From: Rotaria sp. Silwood1
Taxonomy: Eukaryota > Rotifera > Eurotatoria > Philodinida > Philodinidae
DNA: 64,000 bases
Assembly: GCA_905250075.1 (NCBI GenBank)
Contig: CAJNOP010000691.1
Location: forward strand, 1 to 64,000
Direction of reading: 5' to 3'
Shown: positions 50,500-62,580 of the stretch, piece after piece
Numbering within the stretch: the stretch's first letter is position 1
Layout of the letters: every line of letters begins with the position of its first letter
Program-made: the position numbers and the translations under genes
The notes under the pieces: model-generated
The model's database searches: none
The model's input: only the letters and a program-made list of their open reading frames with translations
What the model was told of the DNA's origin: nothing

Positions 50500-51348
50500 G
50501 TGACTCACGAATGTAATGCTCTTCGCCGAATGCTAGATCGCCGAAAAGTGAGATCGCCGAAACTCGCGCCGAATGGAACATAATCGAAAAAAAAGATCGC
50601 CGAAATACACATCATCGAAATAAAGATCGCCGATATAAAGATGGTCGAAATAAAGATCGCCGAATTTTTTCGATCATTTATTACCCACAATATTTACTTC
50701 AACAATCTAATTTTCAGCGATCATCTCTTGCGCTTGCTTTTTAAATATCTATCATAGACTTGAAATCTATTTACGCATTGTCTCAAAAGCATTGCTGACA
50801 GCTTCGATTATTTAAACGACGGTGATAAAAAAACACGTCGAAAAAAGTATCGGTCATATTAGTTTCAACGAAGAGCATACTTATCTTATTACTTGATATA
50901 TTTCAACTCAGTGACTAACTTGACTTAGTTACTAACTTGACTTAGTTACTAACTTGACTCCTAACTCAACTCAGTTACTAACTTGACTTAGTTACTAACT
51001 CAACTCAGTTACTAACTTGNNNNNNNNNNCAGTTACTAACTTGACTTAGTTACTAACTTGACTCCTAACTCAACTCAGTTACTAACTTGGCTCCTAACTC
51101 AACTCAGTTACTAACTTGACTCCTAACCCAACTCAGTTAATAATTTTAGTTTTTGTGATCAAAATGGAATTCATCAATAAATAGTATCGCCGATATGCAC
51201 ATCGTCGATAGTGACATCGCCGAAATAACACATTGTCGATAGTAACATCGCCGAAAGGATACTTCGCCGAAATGCAGATTATCGAATTTCGGCGATGTTT
51301 ATTTCGGCGATATGAGTTTCGGCGAAGAGCATACTTACCGTGACTCAC
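50500..51348. mobile_element. Second foldback element with 9-bp target duplication
   Basis: GTGACTCAC flanks it on both sides (50500-50508 and 51340-51348). The terminal repeats are inverted: ATGCTCTTCGCCGAA (about 50516-50530) against TTCGGCGAAGAGCAT (about 51318-51332). The right end CTTACC matches that of the element at 49717-50086. The arms are built of short units of the type GATCGCCGAAATAAA with diverged copies, and the centre contains a minisatellite. No transposase is visible. The shared terminus and same-length duplication suggest that both elements are moved by the same machinery. Confidence 0.8.
50904..51140. repeat. Minisatellite with assembly gap
   Basis: Tandem variants of ACTAACTTGACTTAGTT and ACTCCTAACTCAACTCAGTT repeat about a dozen times. 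The array is interrupted by 10 N at 51020-51029, so its true length is uncertain. It sits inside the foldback element at 50500-51348. Confidence 0.85.
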
Positions 51349-52088
51349 TACCTACTTCGTCAAGAACAACAAAAAAATAATGTTGCCTTTCTCTCGCATT
51401 TTGTTATGTAAAACCAACAGATTTTTTCCCAATGCAAAGAACAGTTTGCGATACTTGAAAAATGGTGTGAGTGTGAAGGTGCATGTGGGTGAGATACCTG
51501 TCTTTGTCCTCACCTAAAGAAGCAGTCGCATCCACACACACCCTCTTTTCGCTACTGGTGCATTTGGTGCTTTTTATTATTATGCAAGTTTGTCTGCAGA
51601 ACCGTCGATGTCCAGTGTTTTTGAAATCGATTACGATATCAAATGTGGAGAGAAGACAGTAGCACCGATTCTATCCAAGATTTCACTATTCGCTCATTTT
51701 GGCAAACCTGACGTGGGAGGATATTTCGACAGACAGTGTCAAGGTTTATCACGATCGTTACAATCGGTCATGCATCCGTCAATATTCCACAATATGCCAT
51801 TTCTACCTCATTAATAAAAAAAACCTAGCAACTAATCGGATCAAGAGTGTGAATGTGTGTAGATGCATCGATTGGACGTCGATGCGTTGACAAAGAAAAG
51901 AAAATAGTACAACGGATCAGAACATGCTATCATCTCACTATAAATCCTACAATTGCTTTTTATTTGTTATCACAAAAAAGAAAGTGATAAAAATGTAGGG
52001 GTGAGCGTGGGCATGATAATAAATACTGCATGCATCTGTTCGATATTTACAATAGTCACAAATTGAGAAAGACAGAGGACACATCGAG
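51349..52088. other. Intergenic with telomere-like hairpin
   Basis: Contains the hairpin at 51464-51545 and single G-rich tracts near 51845 and 51998. The 74-residue plus ORF at 51590-51814 has no family resemblance. Confidence 0.35.
51464..51545. repeat. Telomere-like inverted hairpin
   Basis: GGTGTGAGTGTGAAGGTGCA then TGTGGGTGAG faces GCATCCACACACACCCTC. The loop contains CTAAAGAAGCAG. Confidence 0.65.
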
Positions 52089-53341
52089 ATGAACAGCCAT
52101 ATATTTTTTGGAAACATTAGTCTGACATCTATCGATCTATTTAATATGATTGAACTAATGACTATCGTACCACTAGTACTCATGATCGAAGATGCTGATA
52201 CATTAAACTTCGTTATGTTCGCTTTTGCGCTCAACTGCTTTAATTTAATACAAAATGCAATTTGCATTTTGTGTTGAAAATGTAGCAATCATCCAATTTG
52301 ACAATCGATTGTCAGTTTTATAGTGAAAGGTACGTAATTATTAGGCTACTTCTATTTGTTACCATCAACGAAGACAATGAAAACGAGAGTGTATGTCTTT
52401 TTTTCAATCGTTTTCTGCTCTTGATTGATGTATGCTTTAACTGGCAGACTCGAAAATAATCAAGATGATGAAGGAATCAGTCTGAAGGAATGTAGATTGG
52501 CAACAAAATGCGTTCTTCGTTGGTCATTTCGTCTGGTTATATGTATATTTTTTTGGGGGGCTTGTTTTTGGATTAGTACTCCAGCATGCGAAAAATAACA
52601 ATTAATTAATACATTAACAGGATACGCTATGCAAATTATATGGACATTCACTATAATTCTTTCAAGTTTGTCACTCGAATCTATTTGAAAAGTTCTTTCT
52701 TCTAAGTGCATTTTCATTTCGTGAGTGGAAAACTCCGTATGATCTATGGCAGAAATTTGTAACGTGCTTCTAATTCTTTTTCTGTTTGTAAATATCGCTA
52801 GTTTAGTGGTATTTTTTATCAAAGATGGTGGTAATACACCAGCTGTAATGTATCTTCTTGTAGCTGGTTCTTATTTGTCTTTTATCATTGTATGTATTAC
52901 TCGATTAGCTTTTTAATGTTTCAAATATCTTTGCTTTTGTTGCAAGAGTTAGACCATATCTTTGCTTTTGTTGCAAGAGTTAGACCATATCTTTTGATTT
53001 CAAGTTTATTAAATGTAAAGTTACGTCACAAGCGGTCAGACTATTACGAAAACATACAATCAAGATTATTTAACAATTGTAGAGTGTCATTCAATCAGTT
53101 CAATGAATCTTTTATCTTTCTTGACATCCCAAGAACAGATTTAAAACAATTGGAAGATCACCAAAGTCACCCAAATCAAGAAGTAACACTTTTCTTTTTT
53201 ATTAAAAGTGAGCAAAAAATTGTCGCGTCATATCCCGTATACGGCACCTCATTGAGTCTCAAGTGTTCCGTGTCTGTTTCACGCACTTGGTCTTCATCCT
53301 ACCCCATCAACCCCGTGAAAGCTAATTTGATGACCAAGTAA
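52089..53341 (+). pseudogene. Fragmented membrane-protein-like gene, unrecognised
   Basis: Successive plus-strand open stretches are hydrophobic and protein-like. At 52089-52277 the text is FFGNISLTSIDLFNMIELMT and FVMFAFALNCFNLIQNAICI. At about 52435-52599 it is GRLENNQDDEGISLKECRLA, then FRLVICIFFWGACFWISTP. At about 52747-52915 it is VFFIKDGGNTPAVMYLLVAG. At 52892-53341 a soluble segment contains SLLNVKLRHKRSDYYENIQS. Together they suggest a multi-pass membrane protein with a cytosolic tail. However, the joints lack clear splice sites and stops intervene, so I treat it as a probable relic. I do not recognise the family. A 31-bp tandem duplication lies at 52927-52988 within the last stretch. 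Confidence 0.35.
52927..52988. repeat. 31-bp tandem duplication
   Basis: A unit beginning ATCTTTGCTTTTGTTGCAAG and ending AGTTAGACCAT occurs twice, identically, at 52927-52957 and 52958-52988. Confidence 0.9.
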
Positions 53342-56205
53342 GACTTCTCATGCGTACAGAGACATTAATTTGAACTCTGATCACTATTCGTTCGATAATA
53401 CGTTTCATACGAGCACGCACTCAATCGCAAACATAATAAGATCGATAGGATGTAAGTCAAATTGTGACTATGATGTATGGGTGTTGGGTGGTTCACTCCC
53501 CATTGGAATATATCCTAACTTGACCGTGATTGTTTTTTGTCTAGACAGTTTTACATCAAAACATGTGTCATGACAAGATCTATGTTCGGTAAAAAGACCT
53601 TTCTTGTAATATTCTATTCAGCTTGAAAAAACATCAAAACACAGCTATTGTGAACCAATGCATGCTTTGGATTTTGATCAGTATCTGACGTGCACTAGTT
53701 CTATAAAGAATTTATGGAATAGTAAAATATGATAAATTTGTCACCTATGAGAACCTCTGTCATTTGAAACGTTCGAAATATAATGTCGAAATGCTGATCA
53801 AACCCAAAGCTACCTATTTGAGCGGCTGTAAGTCGACTCTAACCACTGGTTGAACCCGTACTCTTCATGAAAAAAGTCAAATAGTGTAACATTTTGAATT
53901 TGAATATAATTTGGTAAGAGGTTTCGTGTGAGAGATTAAAATCGAAAATCAAAATAATTTCGTCAGTGTTGATGGATGATTCGGTGATGAATGCTCGTTT
54001 AAATATGTTTTGTGGAAGTTTGTGTCTTCTTGGATGAAGTTTATGATACTGATAAGGCATATTATGCAATATGTTCTTCTCTTTTAATTGTAATGTATCG
54101 TTGATGGATATGTGACTGTGTAATTGTCTTATTCTATACTTATCCACACTCATACTTGCACCCTACGTCTATATGCATCCGGTCTATGAAAACATTTTTT
54201 ATGAATAGGGTTTGGCTTAAAACCGTAAAAAATACAGAAGAAATCTAAAATTTTGAAATTCTGATACGAAAACAATTCCAATGAAAACTCATTTATAACG
54301 GGAAAACTTGAAAACAACTGTCATCACAACAGCACGTAAAAAATGAAACGCCATTGATGGTTAATAAGAGACATAGCAAACCTAAACAAGAGAAAAATAT
54401 CATTTTTTTCGAAAAGTGATTCTATAATTATGTTGCAGCACTTTTTTTGCTGTCAATTATTTTCTGAGCATAGATAGAAGAGGAAGAAGTACAACAAGCA
54501 CACGTTAGTATACCACATGCATTCATCTCTCCAGTGCAGATATCATATGATTCAGCAGGTTCATTTCCTAAATAAAAAGTTTATTGTTTATATATTCTGC
54601 AATGGAGGTCAATAATTTCGATATATTCTGTATTAATGTATGATATATACAAGCATTAGTCAACATTTGTTTTTCTTACAACTGACACCCAAACGTCCAA
54701 GGTTAACTAAAATCAAGGGCGCTGCAGGAAAAAACATATAGAAAAATTCTTGTCCATGTACTTTTGTAATTATGATATTACAATTGTTTTAAATATGTGA
54801 GGAAATTAAATATTTGCGTTTTTTTTTGAAAAATAAGCAATCTTTTTGATTTAAATTTCTTTATTTTTACGAAAAATATATCCATTTATCTTTTCTTTAT
54901 AAGAGTAAATTTAAAAATGTCATTTAATATCGTTATGTTTATAAGTAATAAAGTTCCGAAATGTATTTATCTTTATTGCATGAATCTTGAATTTTTTTTG
55001 CCGGTCATGATTCATGACAGAAAGCAATAAAGATAAGTTAACAAATCTATCTGAATAGAGTACTTGTGAATTTCAGATAAAATGACAGTTGAAAATAATA
55101 TTAATATATGCATTGTCTTTATTTGATTGCCTAGAAAATCAATGATGAAAGTCACACTAAAAACTTTAAAATCATAATTTATCGTGTACACATCCCTAAA
55201 ATTTGAGTGTGGATGTGTGTGTAAAGTGTATTGTTCAGCTTAGATCGTGACATAGACACCAACGTCTATCCACAGTCACAACCAGAGGCACAACCGCATT
55301 CTCAAAATGATCGTACGGTGGAAGATTGATATAGAAAATTGCAAATGTTAAATAGAAAATGAGTAAGTTTAACGACTACTCTGATGATGAATTGTAGAAG
55401 TAGAATATTTTTTTCGAAAAGAAATCAAAGAGTTAACATTTATTTAGTTTTCATAACATCGACAAATTAAGTTACAAAATTATAAAACTAATGTTAGAAA
55501 TCCAAATAGCAGATGAGTAAATCATGAAAATGGAATTTACGTGAAATTAATTGTTTCAACCAACCTAGAGAGAGAGACATGATATGTGAATTTTTTGACA
55601 AATATAAAAAATTATAATAATATTTGAAATTGAACTAGACTCATTCAATTTTGGATCTTCATCTAGAACATTATATTAGTTTTTATCTAAATCATAATTT
55701 TCCACATTGAAATCTGCTGAATAGTAGTGAAAAGAAAAAGGTGGAAATCATGTCTTGAAAACAATATTTCTTTGACAGACCAGTGTTTTCTCGCCACGTT
55801 TTTGTAGAATTTTGTAGCGCATGAAAGGGACTGTTGAACCATCTGAAAAATTCACAAGATGGACACCTATAAAAAGCTGATTATCATCAGTAATTCGATT
55901 CAATGTATATGTAGTGGTCAACAACCATCGAATATTTCATTCAATTTATAGATGATAAAAATAAATGCTTTATAACTAATTCTGTCAAAGTTCATTTTCC
56001 AATGCTTGAGATGATAAATTGACATAGAAGAAATTACATTTCTTAAGACGGTTAATTTCAATAGTTATTAATTTTCCTCTTGTATTTATACTTGTTTCTG
56101 TTATTCTTCACTTTTTCTATCTAATTTCCAGTTGATGCACAATCTGAAAGACAAATATAAATTCATTGACTTGCATTGTGTTTACCTCCAAATGATTATG
56201 AATGG
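53342..56205. other. Intergenic, no gene recognised
   Basis: No convincing gene. A 104-residue minus ORF at 53839-54153 has no family match. A small stem near 54972-55038 (TTATCTTTATTGC facing GCAATAAAGATAA) could fold. A weak telomere-like pair lies at 55206-55302 (GAGTGTGGATGTGTGTG facing CCACAGTCACAACC). Confidence 0.35.
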
Positions 56206-56990
56206 TACAGTCGTGGACAAAAGTCTCGCAACTAGGCAAAAACTATCTAAACAAAATTTGTTTGCCTTAAAACTTCTACCATAACAAGAATTGGATGAGT
56301 CCTGATTGTAAGCCAAAGCTTGAGCCCTATGACCTTACCAAGGCTGAGATATAAGGCAAACAGGCACGAATTTTTCAAGTTGTGTTATCTCAAGTTAGGA
56401 AAGAGAAATAATGTCATTCGACATATCGTTGAAACGTCTGACTCTTTTCCTCTCTTTAATAAAATTTTTATAAAAATTCGGCATACCTTCATCAAGTTAT
56501 GAGCTATTCTGTACCTACCCATTGAACTTACATTTCAAAACCCTACCATTATTTGATTCAAATCTCAGGTTATGTTCAATTGTGAGGCTTCAAAATTCCA
56601 TTCCAGATTGCTTATTTATGGCCAACTCTATGATAAAATTTTCAGAGCTATAACTACTAGAAAAGTGAAGATTCATATCATTTTATACCTGAAAACCGAC
56701 AGCCGTGGAAAATCATTCATATACAGCACAACAAGTTGTCCTTTATAGCATGAGTAGATCATGATCGGAACTACTTGTTGCGCTATAAATGTCATCCTGA
56801 TATCATGAAATCGACGACAAACAGCATAACCTTTGCACATCATCATTTTTACCTAAAAATTAAAGCAAATAAACAGAAAAAAATGACAAAGCAAGAAGTT
56901 TCGCAAACTTTATATGGTTAATTCTGCTCGACTTTAAGGTAGAAATGATGATGTGCAAAGGTTATGCTGTTTTTCGTCGATTTCATGGGA
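56206..56990. mobile_element. Tc1/mariner-like end and nested hairpin
   Basis: TACAGTCGTGGACAAAAGT near 56211 resembles the terminal sequence of Tc1/mariner elements (TACAGTCGTGGCCAAAAGT type). No matching inverted end or transposase is seen. A related direct copy, GACAAAGCAAGAAGTTTCGC, lies near 56884. Around it is a strong hairpin: CATGAAATCGACGACAAACA then GCATAACCTTTGCACATCAT (about 56804-56845) faces its complement at about 56946-56987 across an 80-100 base loop. I read this as a non-autonomous element or nested pair of elements. Confidence 0.5.
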
Positions 56991-57046
56991 TGGATGTGGA
57001 TGTGGGGTGCGAGACCAGGTGTGATCAACAACCACCCACACCCTAG
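56990..57046. repeat. Telomere-like inverted hairpin
   Basis: GATGGATGTGGATGTGGGGT faces CCACCCACACCCTAGG. The loop contains GCGAGACCAGG. It abuts the right arm of the preceding hairpin element. Confidence 0.65.
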
Positions 57047-57413
57047 GTCTATTTCAATAAAAAAAAAGACATCATTAAACAAATGTTCTTTTCATTAAAC
57101 TATATTTAAATAGAATATATTATATAGAGATTATTGACGAACAGTTAGGGAAAGAATAAAAACTAAACAGAACGAAAAAAAAGATAAAATTTTGATAACG
57201 AATCATTTTTTTTGTCATAAGGTTTATCATAAATATTTATTTAAAAAGAAAAACAATTTATATTCAATTATTCATTGTCATTGACAATCAAGACATTAAA
57301 TAGATATTCAAAAATGATGTTTTATATATGTATATGATGATAAGAATTGTATTTCTAGATAATTAGACATAAGTTAAACATTTATACTTGAAATATATCG
57401 AATCTGTAAATCA

Positions 57414-58034
57414 ATGGACTCAACATCATTAACAATAACTCATAAAATATTAAATGAAGAAGCTGAACAGACAATGATTGATATTGAGCTTTTAGCAAGA
57501 AAAGTTTATAATGCATCAATAGTTATATCATCTGAAGTACTTATTCGATGGTATCATTTAAATCCTTCTATGTGGTGGATAGCTAAATATCACAATTGTA
57601 TTATTGGTTATATTTGTGCAATACCACTTAAACATGATGCTTTTATGAAAACTCTTCAAGTTGAATTCGATGAATTAACAGATATAAATGATAATGATAT
57701 TAGAAATTGGAATGATCAATCTAATGATAATTATTCATTACATATATGTTCAATTGTTGTTCATCCGGAATATCAAAAACGTTCAGATTTCTCAATATTT
57801 CGTTTATTAGTTGAAAATTTCTTCGAAACAATATTATTTTATGGAAAAAATGGATCTATCGTTCAAGAATGGTCGGGTATTGCTGTAAGCAATGCTGGAC
57901 GTCATATTTTACAACATTATTTTGATCTTCAATTTTTAATTAATGATAATCATAATAATAGCATATTCTATGGAAAAACAAATAATCAACATCAACAACA
58001 ACTTTTACAGAGAATACGAACGAAATTAAAATAA
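57414..58034 (+). CDS. GNAT-like acetyltransferase
   Basis: A 206-residue intronless protein with a probable GNAT fold. MWWIAKYHNCIIGYICAIPL (about residues 53-72) matches the beta-hairpin that precedes the acetyl-CoA site. HICSIVVHPEYQKRSDFSIF (about 110-129) is the motif A region, with VHPEYQ preceding the loop; the usual GxGxG/A glycines are replaced (KRSDFS), so cofactor binding may be altered. The C-terminal part (SGIAVSNAGRHILQHYFDLQ, about 155-174) corresponds to the last strand and helix. The substrate is unknown. The Gln/His-rich tail is probably unstructured. An AT-rich leader precedes the first ATG. It could instead be a catalytically inert GNAT paralogue. Confidence 0.65.
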   Translation: MDSTSLTITHKILNEEAEQTMIDIELLARKVYNASIVISSEVLIRWYHLNPSMWWIAKYHNCIIGYICAIPLKHDAFMKTLQVEFDELTDINDNDIRNWNDQSNDNYSLHICSIVVHPEYQKRSDFSIFRLLVENFFETILFYGKNGSIVQEWSGIAVSNAGRHILQHYFDLQFLINDNHNNSIFYGKTNNQHQQQLLQRIRTKLK

Positions 58035-60834
58035 TTCTTTATCAAACTATAATAACTTATTATTAGATTTATTTTATGAGTTATAAATAATCTTTTTTCT
58101 TATATGACAAAAGATAAACATTTTCATCATCTGCAATATTGTCAATTATGTTTTTTAAACAAATTTTATTAATTAATACATAATTTAATAGATAAACAGA
58201 TAATTAATCATAGAACTGCTAAGCTAATTAATTAGAACAAGATAAACTAATGAGAATTTTCACTAAAGGATCAACTAAAACTAAAATTATTTCAGAAATT
58301 TCTTCGTTTAATTTAGCATTTTGAGATAAATATATAGATTTTCAATGTTTTATTTAACAATTATATTAGTTTGTTTCTTCAGAATTCGATTCTAAATCAA
58401 ATGGCATTATAATAAATAAAACATTAACTACTTTTGAATTTTAAAAGCATTGTTATTCCATAGACTTAGCAATGTCTTGAATATTGATCATTAAATGTTA
58501 TGAGAATATAGAAAATGCCAATAGAATGATTGAGTTAATGTCTATCTTTTAAATATAACATTGATAAAAAAAAGATTTAAAAAAAAATAAAATTGATACT
58601 TTTATAGAATATGATATTATTCATTTTTTAAAATAACACAGATTCTTTTTCATCGTTAAACAACAAGAAAAAAAAGATCCAAGAAGATTCACTTCTATTT
58701 ATGCTAGAACATTTTTTATGCTTATTTCTATAAATTATATTATAAAACTATCGAGAGCCCGTGCATACTGTATGACTGTTTGTTTTTTCTCTAACGTATG
58801 AAGACGAACGTTTAATTTTTCATCCGATAACGGACATACATACACTCGATATTAAGTATACGGACAGGTAGCCATACTGTCTCATACTCTTATGTCGCAA
58901 ATAATTTGATTGTCCATTAGCCTTTGGCGTTATAGCCTTATATCTCTGGTAGCTATTGCAGCATGATCTCCTTATTGTCTTAACCTCTTCGTGTTATACT
59001 CCCTTCACGACCTATGGGTATTCCCATATAATAGCCATTGGACCTTCTCCTTATAGCCTTATTTGATCTCTAACCTTTGATCTTTGACGTGTCACAGACA
59101 CACACACTGAAGATTATTTATATAGATATGTAACTAAGATCTAGTACATAATCTATTAAAAAATATGTTTAACTGAAAAATAATATAAAAATATTCTTAA
59201 GATAAAATTTCGCAAAAAAAAAAGATGAAATTCGATATTGATCTTGACAACATATATATAAACGATGTTCATTTATACAGATATTGTTTATGATTAAGAA
59301 TGATTTTTTAAAAATATTTAAAACTATTTTAAATGAAATAATAAAAAAAATATCTTATTATCTAAAATTGAATTATCAAATTGAACAAACTTTTTTCAAA
59401 CACTATTATCTAGAAAAAAGTCTTCTATGTTTTTTTAATTCTTATAAAATCCAACAGTCTATAGAAATTATTCAAAATAATGTTCATTCAACTGACAGGT
59501 TAATACAATATTTATCATTGCATTATTGTAACTATCTGTAGACTAAAAAAAAAACAATAACTAAATAATCAATAATCAAAACAATAAAAATATTTTTTCA
59601 TTTGAGAATTTAAATTGTCAATCAATCATATTTTCAATGTTTTATCTCAAAATAGTCTTATTCAATCAAATTTTCAAATATTGAAAAACATTCTATTTAA
59701 TATATTAGCAAGTATTTATTAAGTTCTATAGTAAATTCTATTGAATAGTGAAACAAATCTCAATATAACTCAAAATTAAATTTACGACTTTTCTTCGTTA
59801 TTTTTATATAATATTTAATAAAATTTCTATTCTTTTATTATTGATTTAGTACAAAACTTTGTTTTTAAATTTAATATTAATTGTTTTAAAATTTTTTTCA
59901 TGATTTTGAGATTCTGCTGAAATCAATTTTCTTTCATTTTTTTTTTCTTGAATAATCTCTTAATAATCATTGAAAAATTTGTTTTGTCAACAATCTTTTC
60001 GATAATCACTGATTTAACAATTACAAATAATGATTCTAGTTACTAAAATGAATAAATAATCTCTAGATTAGTCGATCTCCATTTTTAAAAATGAAAAACA
60101 AAGTTTCGTGTGTCAAACTAAAAATGAATAGAGAATAGAGTTAATAGGTATTCAACATAAGTTATCGAAAAGAAAAAGTAGCTCGACTAAATACGAATTT
60201 TTTTGTTTTTCTTATACTTTAATTTTCTGGCTTTTGTCTGTTGATCTTGACACTTGTTAGATTTCTACTAAATTTCACTTTCTTTTTTTAGTCATACAAT
60301 AGAATAAATTAACCCAGATATTTATTCATGTTGATTTATTTTTATAACGATCGAGTTCAAAATTCAGATGTGAGAATTAACTCTTCAGATAACTACTGAT
60401 GTTTTTTTTTCTAATTTAATGAAATATTCTTAAGTCATCTAATATGAGATATGATTTATAGTCTGATCATAGAGAAAACTAATGATATATTTATTTTTCT
60501 GTTTGAATTCTATAAAAATTTATTTGTTTATATTATTTTTTTTTTCATTGTTGAATTTAAATTCTTTTTTGCAAGTTGAACATTGAATATCAATGAAATA
60601 TAGCTGTAACAATTAATGAAATAACACTCTTTCTATCAATGATAAAGTCTATCAGTAGAAGAAAACATAGTAAATAGCAAAAAACAAAATGTAATAACAT
60701 AAGTGTCGACGCCCGAACGCAAAATGATGACACGATCGAAGATATTATTACGGCTTCTTTCTCAATAATTATATTTTAAAATTTTAATAATTTTCTTGAA
60801 AATTATTTTGTGTTTTTTTTATTATAACACATCG
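58035..60834. other. Intergenic, no gene recognised
   Basis: Mostly very AT-rich. A compositionally distinct, more GC-rich stretch at about 58750-59110, with recurring TTATAGCC and CTTATAGCCTTAT motifs, stands out and may be a fragment of a mobile element. The 85-residue plus ORF at 59284-59541 shows no family features. Confidence 0.35.
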
Positions 60835-62343
60835 ATGGATCAATATGAATATAATCGTGTGCCAATTGTTCTAAGACGAATTAATTCTCAATGGTCATCG
60901 AAAATAATATTATATAAATAAGTTTTGTTTTCTTTTGTTTCTAATCATATTTAAATGTTATTTATCTATTTTAGATAACACCATATGATGATAGAGAACA
61001 TTATGGAAAGCGTTGTATGTCGGATATTCAATAAAATATATCAACTAAATCATTAGGTATTCAGCCACGATCATCAACAAAAAAAATCAAATTAAACAAT
61101 AATAAAAATCAATATGAACAACCTTGGTCAACTTGAGAATTATCAATGAATTATGTTGAATTACCATCAAATAGAAATTTGCAGTAAAGAAAAAAAAATC
61201 TAACCGAATTTTCGTTTTCTATTTTCAGTAAAACTTTTTTTTTCATTTTTATATAGAAATGATCTTTATTATCAACCATTGAATATTGATGATAAACGAG
61301 ATCAACGATATATCTTTCCTAATCACTTTTCATTTATTCAAAGCAAAGCTGAACTAAACTCAAAACTAAATTCAAATTATAATTATAGCAAACGTTTCAA
61401 CACACTGTTTATTATTTGTAGCACAATTATTTTTTTATTTGCTATAGCAGCAATGGCCATTTCGATTTATTTACTTATTCATGTTATGGAAACAACAAAA
61501 ACAACTAGCACAACAAGTAAAAAGCATATTATACCTGATTATTATCCTATCTTTTTTGCATATTTTCAAGAAAAAGAAAATTTTCTTTGCTTATTGAAAA
61601 CATTTCATCTCTTTTCTTGTGTTTTATATATTTGAAAAAAAATCTATAAATCATAATTGATTTTTTTTTTGAAAATAAATTATTTATTATTTATTATCAT
61701 TATAAAATAGAATAAAATATAATTTTCTTAAATAGCTACTAGTACTCAACTCCGTTGGAATTCAACAAGCTCGACAATAGTTGGCATAACGAGTTCATCA
61801 GGTTCAGCTTCAAATCAATTATATACTCCTTATCATTTAACATTAGATTCAAATGGTTCACTATATGTTGCTGATTCCGATAATCATCGAGTTCAAAAAT
61901 ATTTAAAAAGTGCATCAACTGGAACCACAGTAGCTGGTAAAAATGCAACAGCAACTACTGCTTTAGATAATTTATATTATCCAACTGGAATTATTGTTGA
62001 CTCCAGTATGAATATATATATAGCAGATACAAACAACAATCAAGTTATGTTTTGGTCGAATGGTGCATCATCAGGAACACAAATAGCTGGTTCAAGTAAG
62101 AGACTAATCAGTAAATTATTCTCAAAAAAAGATAAAAATTGAATTCATTGTTTCTTTCAATTTCTAAAATAATTTTTTTGAAAATAGATCAACTCTATTA
62201 ATTTGAATAAAAATTATTTTAATTTTATTTATTCAGCTTCAGCAGGCTCATCAAACAATGAATTAGACCATCCATATGGTATTGCACGTAATTCAAATAT
62301 AGGCACACTTTATATAGCTGATACGAACAATAATCGTATCATG
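60835..62343 (+). pseudogene. NHL-repeat membrane protein, cut by hairpin
   Basis: Several exons make a type II membrane protein with an extracellular NHL beta-propeller, an architecture common in bdelloids. MDQYEYNRVPIVLRRINSQW opens at 60835. A following exon carries a membrane helix (LFIICSTIIFLFAIAAMAIS, about 61405-61465) and a Thr/Ser-rich stalk. The exon from about 61737 has NHL repeats (YTPYHLTLDSNGSLYVADSD, NHRVQKY, YPTGIIVDSS, NIYIADTNNNQVMFW). The last exon (from about 62238) reads HPYGIARNSNIGTLYIADTN then NNRIMR and runs at 62343 into the telomere-like hairpin, where the reading degenerates to Trp/Val/Gly repeats. Beyond the hairpin no NHL sequence continues, so the propeller is incomplete. 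The second and third exons also contain in-frame stops unless short introns are assumed. Such proteins bind extracellular ligands, but this copy is probably non-functional. Confidence 0.7.
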
Positions 62344-62491
62344 AGGATGTGGGTGTGGGTGTGGGTGGGTGTGGGTGTGGTAGCCGAGAAGATCCACACA
62401 CTCATACCCACATCCACACCCACATCCACATCCATACCCACACCCACACCCTTTATATCAACACCCACATCCAACCCACACCCCACCCACA
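62343..62491. repeat. Telomere-like hairpin inside NHL exon
   Basis: The longest copy in the window. The G-rich arm GATGTGGGTGTGGGTGTGGG continues to about 62381. The loop is TAGCCGAGAAGATC. The C-rich arm runs to about 62491 with many CCCACA hexamers. It begins directly after the codons for NNRIMR of the NHL gene. The C-rich arm ends about 90 bases from the PSME4 stop codon. Confidence 0.85.
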
Positions 62492-62580
62492 TTCTAATTC
62501 TTCATATTTCACGAATAATATTGATTTAACTGAGAAAAAAATCATCATGATAAGTCACATAAAATCATATCAATTCAGTT

